A DNA stretch of 64,000 bases from Meira nashicola. Taxonomy: Eukaryota; Basidiomycota; Exobasidiomycetes; Exobasidiales; Brachybasidiaceae. A model generated the notes under the pieces. The model saw nothing but the letters and a program-made list of their open reading frames with translations, searched no databases and was not told the origin of the DNA. Position 1 is the stretch's first letter. Each line of letters starts with the position of its first letter. The translations under genes and the position numbers were made by a program. Positions 20,643 to 28,580 of the stretch are shown here, one piece after another. The stretch lies in NCBI GenBank assembly GCA_001600355.1, contig BCJU01000001.1:2997178-3061177 (forward strand), given 5' to 3'.

Positions 20643-22322
20643 TTATCTTGCTACTTCCGCTCTTCCACGTGATGGTGATGAAGAACCAGTAGTAACTTTG
20701 ATTCTTGTTAAATCAGAAACGAAACTTACGCCCCACCAACTTGCAGTGTGCTTCTCAACATATGCACTCAATTTGCCAAAATTCTTTTGTTTTGTTTCAG
20801 ATGGCATTGTGAGTGCTTCGTGAATTGCATCAGCAACGGCAAATTTATCCCAAGGGTTTACGATCAAGCTTCCATTAAGAGATTGTGCCGCTCCTGCGAA
20901 TTCCGATAAGATCATAACACCGTGTTTTTCTTTTTGACATGCAATGTATTCGTACGAGACTAAATTCATACCATCTCTTGTACTCGTCACTAAACATGCA
21001 TCACTGATTGCATAAAGAGCGCAAAGTTCGTCAAAATTGACACTTCTATGTAAGAAATGAATTGGCATACTCTCAACCGTTCCAAACCGTCCATTAATTC
21101 GTCCTACTGCTTCATTTACGATTGCACGTAAATTTTGATATTCTTCTACATCTTGACGTGATGGTACTGCAACTTGAACGAGAACAACTTTTCCGATCCA
21201 TTCGGGATGATCTTGTAAGAATGTTTCTAATGCATGCAATTTTTGTGGAACTCCTTTTATATAATCCAATCTATCCACACCAACAATAATCTTCACTCCT
21301 TCAAATTTGCGTTCTAGAGCTTTGATACGGGTTTGAACACTTTCACGTCGTAATCCTTCTTCGAATTGACTAGGTTCAATACCGATCGGATAAGTGCCTA
21401 CATGAACATATCTTCCTTCGAATTCAGCACCGTTTGGCATTGTTGGCAGTCCCAAGATACGTGTACAACTCGATAAAAAGTGACGAGCATAATCGTATGT
21501 GTGAAAACCGATCAAATCGCAATGCAAAATTCCCAACAAGATCTCTCTGCGAACAGGAAGAATACGATAAATTTCACTACTGGGAAAGGGTGTATGCAAA
21601 AAGAATCCAATCTTGATCGCTCCACGTGAAGCAGATCCATCTGAAGTTCCCAAACCTTCTCCGGATTCTATTGTTCTTGCTGGCCTATTGCTTTGATCCT
21701 TCTTTGGTGCTGCTAACCCTTCTGAGCCTTGAAGATGTGAAGTGCCGTCAACTCCATGACGTACGTGTTCTAATTCGCGATGAGAAGTATGACCTTGTAA
21801 ATGTGAACCTTCGATCAATGTTCTTAACATTAAAGGTAATAACATTAAGTGATAATCTTGTACCCAAACCATATCTCCTTGTTTTACAACGCTTCGAACT
21901 TTTTCAGCAAAGAGTAAATTTGCTTCTCGATAAGCTAACCAATTTTCTTCATCAAAATTCATTTCACCTGGATGATAATGAAATAAAGGCCAAAGGATTG
22001 AATTTGAAAATCCGTTATAATGTGCATCTGCAACATCATCATCAATCCAAACAGGTTCACAACTGTATTCTTCGCGTAATTTCTTTTCAATGAATTCCTC
22101 TTCTGCTCTACTTGAAACGTTTAATCCTGGCCAACCAATCCAAGTGAATGACATACTCTTTTTGCAACCACTCAAAGCTGAAACTAAACCACCAGAAGAA
22201 AGTTGAAATGAATAACCTCCTGGTTGTGTTGCATCTGCTTTGATTGTGACAGGTAATCGATTTGAAACAACGATCAAATGAGCTGAAGGATCCAAATGAA
22301 AATCTCGAGTTGAAGAAGGCAT
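20643..22322 (-). CDS. TPS1: Trehalose-6-phosphate synthase (UDP-forming)
   Basis: GT20 glycosyltransferase that makes trehalose 6-phosphate from UDP-glucose and glucose 6-phosphate, acting in stress protection and glycolytic control in the cytosol. 559 residues from ATG 22322; the frame is open three codons further but opens with TTG. Family blocks visible: LIVVSNRLPV with SSGGLVSAL, TWIGWPG, VWVQDYHLMLLP, FFLHTPFPSSEIYRILP, IGFHTYDYARHFLS, GVDRLDYIKGVP, TSTRDGMNLVSYEY and SEFAGAAQSL. Between the DYHL block and the HTPFPSS block, residues about 171-235 (21618-21812) form a polar insertion absent from budding-yeast Tps1; it contains SHLQG twice and no stop codon. Basidiomycete Tps1 proteins are known to carry an internal disordered domain here. 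There is no phosphatase domain. Confidence 0.95.
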   Translation of the reverse strand: MPSSTRDFHLDPSAHLIVVSNRLPVTIKADATQPGGYSFQLSSGGLVSALSGCKKSMSFTWIGWPGLNVSSRAEEEFIEKKLREEYSCEPVWIDDDVADAHYNGFSNSILWPLFHYHPGEMNFDEENWLAYREANLLFAEKVRSVVKQGDMVWVQDYHLMLLPLMLRTLIEGSHLQGHTSHRELEHVRHGVDGTSHLQGSEGLAAPKKDQSNRPARTIESGEGLGTSDGSASRGAIKIGFFLHTPFPSSEIYRILPVRREILLGILHCDLIGFHTYDYARHFLSSCTRILGLPTMPNGAEFEGRYVHVGTYPIGIEPSQFEEGLRRESVQTRIKALERKFEGVKIIVGVDRLDYIKGVPQKLHALETFLQDHPEWIGKVVLVQVAVPSRQDVEEYQNLRAIVNEAVGRINGRFGTVESMPIHFLHRSVNFDELCALYAISDACLVTSTRDGMNLVSYEYIACQKEKHGVMILSEFAGAAQSLNGSLIVNPWDKFAVADAIHEALTMPSETKQKNFGKLSAYVEKHTASWWGVSFVSDLTRIKVTTGSSSPSRGRAEVAR

Positions 22323-23059
22323 TTTTAACAATAAAAATCAACGCTTCAAAAGCGTAGATTGTATTATTCTCCTATTATTCGATGATGGTGTGAGGAAAAG
22401 AGAGATGGTTGAACAGATACAGAAAGGGTGAGGAGGTAAATTACATCACAGTCGGCGCCAATCGAACGCCTCCACGACCCCAAAGCACATAACACAGCAC
22501 TCGTGCAAGCGCAGCGCAGAGCTCGATCGCCGGATTATTGCTCATTATTCGCGTCTTGTAAGTAGACTACAGAAGTTCTCAACTTGCCTTTAGTAAAAAT
22601 AATCTTATCAGCTTTCTTCCAACATTGCTAGTTTTAGTGTATGCGCTGCAAAGGCTAAAATGATTGATCCATAACACAGTTTCTTTCTACTATTCTGATT
22701 GTCTTGTGATCGTTTTGTGCTTCTCGGTATGTAGGGGGGTCAAGTGTCGATGTCATAGCAGAACAAAGACAAAGAGAAAGGTGTCTTTGTTTGAATTGAT
22801 TTATGTAATCATCCGATTATTGACAAAAGCGGTGCCGAACCAACAGTCTCCGCTGCGCCGCGCCCATTAACAAAGGGAATAATTATGAGGATTGAAAAAG
22901 TACAATAAAGGCGTCCGAATATTACTTGGTCGGTTGATTAAATTTCCTTTGTCTTTTTTCATCGGTTCCTGTAAAGTGTAAAGATGACCTCACATTTTAT
23001 TTCATCTTGTTAAAATTGTTTACGTTCTCTTTACCATCCATCAAAAACAAAGGTTCAAA
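22323..23059. other. Divergent promoter region TPS1 / four-helix membrane protein
   Basis: About 0.74 kb shared by two divergent genes. It carries GCGCAGCGC at 22509-22517, TAGACTA at 22563-22569 and an AGGGG core at about 22733 (a possible stress-response element, weak because the core is only five bases). A near match to the 9-mer, CCGCTGCGC, is at about 22851. Confidence 0.5.
22509..22517 (+). promoter_or_regulatory. GCGCAGCGC element upstream of TPS1
   Basis: Perfect 9-mer 187 bases upstream of the TPS1 ATG, preceded directly by CGTGCAA. The same 9-mer recurs in three other promoters of this window. The binding factor is unknown. Confidence 0.45.
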
Positions 23060-24490
23060 ATGTTGCCTGTAAAAGGTATCATCTTTATTGGACTCAATGC
23101 ACTTCGATTAATCAGCATGATCGCTTTAATTTTGGTTTTTTGTTCTACGATTTCATTAATGGCAAACGATTCAAGAACATACAACAGATTAAGAAGAGAA
23201 GATCTTTTACAATCAACCGGAGATGAATGTGATTATTATCCTGAAAGTGACGTTCCAACGACGACATGGGGTATATTTTGGATTCAATTAGATCGATTTT
23301 GGATAATTTGTTTATGCATTTTATGCTTTTTATCGGATTTAAGCATTAAAATCATTTCTTCTTTTTTTCAGAATTATATTCCAATCCTTGCACCTTCTTT
23401 TGGTACAATGCCTCTTGGTATCATTCAAATTATAATTAGTTCTTCTTTATTATCACATTACGTTCAAGATTTCACTTTAGCAACGCCTTGGTTATTATTC
23501 TTTGTCGGTTTACTCAATATTGCTGCAGGTATAGGATTTGGTTATCGAGGTAAATTAAGAAGATCTTTAAATCGAAATAAACGTGATTTACATGCTTTAA
23601 AACAACAAAAAGATCTCGAAAAAGCAATTCCTCTTGGAAGCGCTCTTCGTACTTTAGCGAAAACTAGTATTGATGATGCAAATATCTTGAAGCCAACAAC
23701 GAAAAGATCAACAAAGAGTATCAAATCAAAGCATTCAAGAAATTCAGGTGAAAATGCTTCTTTACTTCATCCTGGTGCAACAACTTCTATTCGACCTGTT
23801 CGATCTGCCAAAGATGCATTTCCCAATACAAGTGCTGATGCTGCTTATGGTGCTGCTTTGAATGCTGTAAATCAATCATCAAATACTGCTATCATGCCGA
23901 TCCATAATGAACCATTATCAGCAAGTGACGATGAAGTTTTACGCTGGAGAGCAAGACAAGATAATTTACGTGTTGAACGTGAACAAGAAAAGAAGGAAAA
24001 TGGTACGCAATCTTCCTTCTTTAGAGATTTCCAATATGATTTGCAAAACGATATGGCTATACCAGCAAAAACTCCACCAGCTTTAGATGCGTTTCAATCA
24101 ACATCAAAACAATGGCAAAGTAAAGTTGCACAAGCACAAGATGATCCCTTACAGAAAAAGCAAAAGTTCAAAAGAAGAACTTTAGTTTTAAGCAAAGTTG
24201 TTCAACAAGTTCGAAGAGGTAGTCTTGCCGCTTATCAAGCCACAAAATCGGCACAAATGCGTATGCCTGGAGCATATCGTACCAATTTCAAACCAAAAGA
24301 AAAACCAACACCATGGGTAGAAGTTGATCCTTCTAACAAACCCAAAGATGATACTCTTCATCCACCTGCACCACTTTATATACCCGGTCGATCGCAACAA
24401 AATACCCTTGACGTAGGCAGAATTTCAGAAGATAATCGAAAGACTCATTACCATACCCCTATCACCGACAAATTTGCCAGCATTCTTTGA
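23060..24490 (+). CDS. Four-helix membrane protein with long cytosolic tail (DUF7598-like)
   Basis: 476 residues. Four hydrophobic segments lie in the first 165 residues: GIIFIGLNALRLISMIALIL, then FWIICLCILCFLSDLSIKII, then GTMPLGIIQIIISSSLLSHY, then WLLFFVGLLNIAAGIGFGY. The first extracellular loop has two close cysteine-containing acidic stretches (DECDYYPESD). The C-terminal 300 residues are basic and Ser/Gln-rich, with a short helical region (VLRWRARQDNLRVEREQEKKE). The arrangement matches a fungal family of unknown function that I recall as DUF7598; the family name is from memory and not verified. It is divergent from TPS1. Plasma-membrane location is an inference. Confidence 0.75.
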   Translation: MLPVKGIIFIGLNALRLISMIALILVFCSTISLMANDSRTYNRLRREDLLQSTGDECDYYPESDVPTTTWGIFWIQLDRFWIICLCILCFLSDLSIKIISSFFQNYIPILAPSFGTMPLGIIQIIISSSLLSHYVQDFTLATPWLLFFVGLLNIAAGIGFGYRGKLRRSLNRNKRDLHALKQQKDLEKAIPLGSALRTLAKTSIDDANILKPTTKRSTKSIKSKHSRNSGENASLLHPGATTSIRPVRSAKDAFPNTSADAAYGAALNAVNQSSNTAIMPIHNEPLSASDDEVLRWRARQDNLRVEREQEKKENGTQSSFFRDFQYDLQNDMAIPAKTPPALDAFQSTSKQWQSKVAQAQDDPLQKKQKFKRRTLVLSKVVQQVRRGSLAAYQATKSAQMRMPGAYRTNFKPKEKPTPWVEVDPSNKPKDDTLHPPAPLYIPGRSQQNTLDVGRISEDNRKTHYHTPITDKFASIL

Positions 24491-24577
24491 CAGAATCACT
24501 TTCCAAAAAAGAAGATGGACATTCGCTTTTTGATATGATGTATTTATCATTTATTGTACACGTTCCCTTTCGTTCTC

Positions 24578-25510
24578 TTATATCGCTACACGATCCATCC
24601 TTATCTGTTTTGTATCCACACGTATAGACATTTGATTTCCCTTTTGAATCTGTATTCGATCATCAAAGTGCTTAGTTAAATTCTGTCTGATATCTTCCAA
24701 GCTGCCATTGCGCATTCCAATGGCTTCTGCAGTCGGATGTATAGCAGAAACGGGAATAGTGAATTGCAAAATGTTTTGCACAATTTCCGACTCGGATCTG
24801 ATCAAAAGATCTACGCAAAATGCATTCAAATCTTTCCCTGCTAAATTGTTCATCTGCATGTCGTCAGCTTCTTCCCAGTCATCCGAACAGTTCGAGAGAA
24901 GTTTTACTATGCTGCTTGCCGAATGTATGCTGGCTCGGAGCTGAAAATTTTCACTTTGCGAGAAATAGTAAACGAGTGGATATTCAAGCAACCAACCTGC
25001 CAATGCAACTCCCGTCTTGGCGCTGTTGGAAGATTGGAGGGAATGCTCGCATGTAAGCGAAATGATTTGCACGCTCAACCGACCTTCCTCGCCTAGAACC
25101 ATTTCAATCTCCTCAAGCATCTTTTTCAAGCTTGAAGGCATGTTGCCATGTACTTTTGCATTCACTTCTGCATGGTCAATGGCGAGAAAAGCATGATTTG
25201 TGGTCCGATTCAGTCGGGTGAAAAGAAGTTTACGATTCACAATGAATGTCTGCTGACTAGGGACGTGTACCAGGATAAGCACATTTTCCACGTCATTGTT
25301 GAGTATAAGAGACAATGCATTCATCAATGCAGAAATATTCTCATTGTCCGTTTGAAGTTTTGACAATAATCCAGCACATCGTATACCGCAAAGAACAAAT
25401 ACAATCATCCATGCTTCTTCCAGTATCGCCTTCCTTGAGACCGTTCGTTTAACTTTTTTCAGCTCATCGTTGAGAATACTGGCCGCCCTTTGCACTTCTG
25501 CTATGATCAT
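24578..25510 (-). CDS. C1orf74/UPF0739-like protein
   Basis: 310 residues from ATG 25510. The segment LAGWLLEYPLVYYFS at about residues 170-184 and the overall length resemble the UPF0739 (C1orf74, DUF4504) family, whose function is unknown; the match is recalled, not computed, so confidence is moderate. The N-terminal third is helical (EVQRAASILNDELKKVKRTV) and the protein ends in a charged region. No targeting signal or membrane helix is obvious. Directly upstream a nine-codon-scale open frame (25533-25507) ends with TGA overlapping this ATG as ATGA, which may modulate translation. The gene is convergent with the membrane protein gene, 87 bases away. Confidence 0.55.
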   Translation of the reverse strand: MIIAEVQRAASILNDELKKVKRTVSRKAILEEAWMIVFVLCGIRCAGLLSKLQTDNENISALMNALSLILNNDVENVLILVHVPSQQTFIVNRKLLFTRLNRTTNHAFLAIDHAEVNAKVHGNMPSSLKKMLEEIEMVLGEEGRLSVQIISLTCEHSLQSSNSAKTGVALAGWLLEYPLVYYFSQSENFQLRASIHSASSIVKLLSNCSDDWEEADDMQMNNLAGKDLNAFCVDLLIRSESEIVQNILQFTIPVSAIHPTAEAIGMRNGSLEDIRQNLTKHFDDRIQIQKGNQMSIRVDTKQIRMDRVAI

Positions 25511-25533
25511 ATCTCTACTTCTTCCATGTTCAT
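25507..25533 (-). promoter_or_regulatory. Overlapping upstream ORF of the C1orf74-like gene
   Basis: ATG at 25533 opens eight codons (MNMEEVEI) and stops with TGA that overlaps the main ATG in the arrangement ATGA. If the transcript starts upstream of it, ribosomes would meet this frame first and could reinitiate at the main start. The transcript start is unknown. Confidence 0.35.
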
Positions 25534-26010
25534 CTTATTGTGACCAATGATGTGTAAATATTGGTGTGCAAATTGGTAGTATTGTGGAGAAAAGCTTGAG
25601 AAACGTATTCCACTCGAGCAAAAGATCTTAACCTGCCGCACCCTTCCTATTGAAGTAGCTAAAATGAACTGAAAATCAAAAATTTAATCACTTGGGCCCA
25701 GGGTTTGACTCGTATTCTACACTGAATGGATTTTTTTTCTAGCTGCCAAGGCGTAGGGCTGCCGTTAAGCTATTGCTGCAGTTCTATGCGCAGCGCTCAA
25801 GCACGCACGCAAGCCAGGTGTAATTACGGCTTTGTGCATCATAAAATTTTTGCTCGATACAAGCAGGCCAGAAAAGCTCAGACCATTTATAGAAAGTACC
25901 GCGGCGGTTAAGAAGTTTAATAGTGCCGTCCAAATTTTTATCATTTGAATTATCATCATCGGCGAGCGAATTGGCACGTACTTGTGACCGATTCAATTGG
26001 AAAAAAGAAA
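25511..26010. other. Divergent promoter region C1orf74-like / MetAP2
   Basis: About 0.5 kb. Contains a GC-rich block at 25788-25814 made of GCGCAGCGC, four bases, then GCACGCACGCAAGC; a closely similar composite is at 62987-63017. No gene was recognised. Confidence 0.5.
25788..25814 (+). repeat. Composite GC-rich promoter element, copy 1
   Basis: GCGCAGCGC (25788-25796), four bases, then GCACGCACGCAAGC (25801-25814), lying 197-223 bases before the MetAP2 ATG. The second copy, with an eight-base spacer, is upstream of the flavoprotein gene. In AT-rich intergenic DNA these strings stand out. Confidence 0.55.
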
Positions 26011-27393
26011 ATGGCAACGGAGATCGGAACGGCAAATGGAGGAAGTGGAAAAGATGAAGCACAATTGAGCAAAACATTGGAACATGCTAATTTAAATGGA
26101 AATTCTAATGGTGCCGCAGATGGAGGTGAAAGTGACAATGATGAAGAAGAGGAAGCAGGAGCAGAAGGTCAAAGCGGAAATGGAGCTTCAAAAAAGAAGA
26201 AAAAGAATAAGAGCGGATCAGCAAAGAAGAAAGCTAAAGCATTACGTGCTGCTGGAGTATCATCAGTTAAACAGACCGAACCTCCTTCAATCGGTTTGAG
26301 CAAGATGTTCGTTGATGGTTGTTATCCCATCGGAGAATTACAAGATTATGATGAAAGCAAATTCGATGAAAATCGCAAAAGGGAAACAGAAGCAGAAAAG
26401 AAAGAAAGATATCGTCTACTACAGGAAGGAGAAGGTAACAGTTTAGACAACATCCGTCGTGCAGCTGAGGCACATAGACAAGTACGTCAATATGCACAAA
26501 AAGCCATCAAGCCTGGCATGTCAATGACGGATATCGCAAACTTAATCGAAGATGGAGTAAGAACGGTTGTTGAGGCTGAAGGAATGGAACGTGGTATCGG
26601 TTTCCCAACCGGTTTGAGTTTGAACGAAGTCGCAGCGCATTACACACCAAATGCAGGTGATAAGCGTATCTTACAAAGTGGAGATGTTTTGAAAGTGGAT
26701 ATCGGTATTCAAGTCAAAGGAAGAATTTGTGATTCTGCATTCACACTCACATTTGATGAAAGCAAAAAATGGGATCCGCTCTTGGATGCAGTTCGTGCTG
26801 CCACAAATGCAGGTATTCAAGCTTCTGGAATTGATGCTCGCTTAGGAGAAATTGGTGCATCAATTCAAGAAGTGATGGAAAGTCATGAATTCGACGTAGA
26901 CGGAAAAACACAGCATGTTAAATGTGTTCGTAACCTAAACGGTCACAGTATTGAAAAGTATTCCATTCATGGAAAGAAGAGCGTACCAATCGTTGCAGTG
27001 CCCAATCTAGACACAAAGATGGAAGAAGGAGAATACTTTGCCATCGAAACTTTCGGTACCACCGGTCGTGGTGTGGTTGTAGACGCAGGCGATTGCAGTC
27101 ACTATGCCCGTCGTGGAAACCCAAATCACTCTAACTTCCGTGTCTCGAGTGCAAGACCGCTCTTGCATGCGATCAACAAGCATTTCGGAAGTCTACCATT
27201 CTGTCGTAGATATCTTGATCGTGTTGGTGAAAAGAATTATTTGTTGGGCTTGAGACATTTGGTTCAATTGGGTGTCGTTCAAGATTATCCTCCGTTGACC
27301 GATATTCCTGGTTCTATGACCGCACAATTTGAACATACAATCTTCTTGGGACCTTCTAAGAAAGAAGTCGTCTCTCGCGGAGAAGACTACTGA
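26011..27393 (+). CDS. MAP2: Methionine aminopeptidase 2
   Basis: Removes the initiator methionine from nascent proteins in the cytosol; dinuclear metal enzyme of peptidase family M24. 460 residues from ATG 26011 (the open frame extends upstream but begins with TTG). The N-terminal 100 residues hold an acidic block and a Lys-rich block (KKKKKNKSGSAKKKAKA), typical of eukaryotic MetAP2. All expected active-site residues are present: His210 in AAHYTPN, Asp230 and Asp241 in VDIGIQVKGRICDSAF, His312 in NGHSI, Glu346 in FAIETFG and Glu441 in FEHTIF; the spacing parallels the human enzyme. It has no intron. It is divergent from the C1orf74-like gene and convergent with the metallothionein gene. Confidence 0.97.
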   Translation: MATEIGTANGGSGKDEAQLSKTLEHANLNGNSNGAADGGESDNDEEEEAGAEGQSGNGASKKKKKNKSGSAKKKAKALRAAGVSSVKQTEPPSIGLSKMFVDGCYPIGELQDYDESKFDENRKRETEAEKKERYRLLQEGEGNSLDNIRRAAEAHRQVRQYAQKAIKPGMSMTDIANLIEDGVRTVVEAEGMERGIGFPTGLSLNEVAAHYTPNAGDKRILQSGDVLKVDIGIQVKGRICDSAFTLTFDESKKWDPLLDAVRAATNAGIQASGIDARLGEIGASIQEVMESHEFDVDGKTQHVKCVRNLNGHSIEKYSIHGKKSVPIVAVPNLDTKMEEGEYFAIETFGTTGRGVVVDAGDCSHYARRGNPNHSNFRVSSARPLLHAINKHFGSLPFCRRYLDRVGEKNYLLGLRHLVQLGVVQDYPPLTDIPGSMTAQFEHTIFLGPSKKEVVSRGEDY

Positions 27394-27803
27394 TGAATCT
27401 TTCTCGTCATCATCGCATAAAAAGCAACTTATTTATCTTATCTCTGTATACTTTTGACTTCAAATCGGACAACTCTTCTCTTTGTAATTCATAAGCAGAT
27501 TTGAAGTCTATCACTATTTCGTTCGTCTGCAGTTTTGATATTTCTGTTCGTTTCAGAAGTGTGGCAAAGCAATGTGAGGGATGGTTGCTGGAATTTGTCA
27601 TCTCAATATGTGATATTTGTAAGATATGTTATCAAAGTATGACACAATCTCTTAGTTGGAGTATGATTTGATTGATTAACAAGATCGAGAATGGTGATTT
27701 TGGAAATATAATTACAGCATGTCAATTCATCCTTTCGCACTTAATTTGATGGCGAGGATATCACCGATTGTCGGCGTTTTCTTTTCTTTCTTGAAACATT
27801 CAC
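27394..27803. other. Intergenic region between convergent genes
   Basis: About 0.4 kb between the 3' ends of MetAP2 and the metallothionein. AT-rich; nothing recognised beyond presumed 3' UTRs. Confidence 0.5.
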
Positions 27804-28082
27804 TTAAGCCTTAACTTCAGCGTTTGAGCAAGTGCATGGATTGCAATCGCATCCTTGAGGTTTTGAAGAGCATTGACAGCTTGAAACTTGTTGACCTGAA
27901 GGTGTTTTGCCACAAGTGCAAGAATCACCACATTGGCATGAGCTACCACAGCCACAAGCTGTAGCTGCTTTGGTTTGTGTGCAAGGGCACTGTATTTGAA
28001 ATGAACAGAGTGGAGAGATTTGAGTCAGCATACATGTCGACTGGACAGGGTAGTGAGGAAGGGAAAGAATACTTACGGCCAT
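27804..28082 (-). CDS. Metallothionein, two exons
   Basis: Cys-rich metal-binding peptide. Exon 1 is only ATG GCC (28082-28077), followed by a GTAAGT donor; the intron 28076-27990 (87 bases) ends in CAG, and exon 2 is 27989-27804. The product has 63 residues with 14 cysteines, all in seven C-x-C pairs (CPC, CGC, CQC, CTC, CQC, CDC, CTC), and no aromatic residues or His. Such peptides bind Cu(I), Zn or Cd and buffer metals in the cytosol. Without splicing, the frame would start in unlikely hydrophobic sequence, so the splice model is strongly preferred. A TATA box lies about 120 bases upstream. Metal specificity cannot be read from the sequence; the all-CxC pattern is common in copper-binding fungal metallothioneins. 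Confidence 0.88.
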   Translation of the reverse strand: MAVSILSLPHYPVQSTCMLTQISPLCSFQIQCPCTQTKAATACGCGSSCQCGDSCTCGKTPSGQQVSSCQCSSKPQGCDCNPCTCSNAEVKA

Positions 28083-28197
28083 TATTATGTTTGTTAAAAG
28101 TTTGATTTGTTTGCTAAGAAGCTTGGTTAATAATTTGGTTGCTTGTAGAGCGTGTGGATGATGGTAATTGACGGAGAAGGCTGTCGCACGAGTACTT

Positions 28198-28205
28198 CTT
28201 ATATA
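28198..28205 (-). promoter_or_regulatory. TATA box of the metallothionein gene
   Basis: On the minus strand TATATAAG, about 120 bases before the ATG at 28082. A strong TATA box fits an inducible gene of this class. Confidence 0.55.
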
Positions 28206-28349
28206 CCTTTTTTTTTTTACTAGGGACAGATTCTTAGATATGCATGTCAAGAGTCCAATCAAATGCAATTGAGGGATTTTGGCGAAGGCACTTGACCAGT
28301 CAGTGAGCTATTTTTGCTGTGACGCCACATGCCAAGAATGGAAGAAATA

Positions 28350-28358
28350 GCGCTGCGC
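28350..28358 (-). promoter_or_regulatory. GCGCAGCGC element upstream of the metallothionein
   Basis: Perfect 9-mer on the minus strand, 268 bases upstream of the metallothionein ATG; one of four copies in the window, all in promoters. Confidence 0.45.
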
Positions 28359-28580
28359 GTATTGAGTGAGCTATTTAATCTCGTTGCTTAAATGACTCAA
28401 TTCTCAAAAAAAACCTCAACGCATTCTTTAATATGCACAAGCGCGAATATCTGCGATATATTTTTTTTCGCCTCATAGGCTTACATCATTCACAGATTTT
28501 TTCGGAGTTAGACCGGGATCTAATAGAAAAGATGATTTGCAACGCCTCATCACCGCCCTTTCCCTTTATTCTTCACCCTT

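Larger units (their letters stand above)
28083..28580. other. Promoter region of the metallothionein and 3' flank of Pbp1
   Basis: About 0.5 kb. Contains the TATA box at 28198-28205, a TTTTTGCTGT string at 28311-28320 that fits the loose yeast Ace1/Cup2 copper-site consensus, and GCGCTGCGC (reverse of GCGCAGCGC) at 28350-28358. The Ace1-type match is degenerate and may be chance. Confidence 0.45.
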
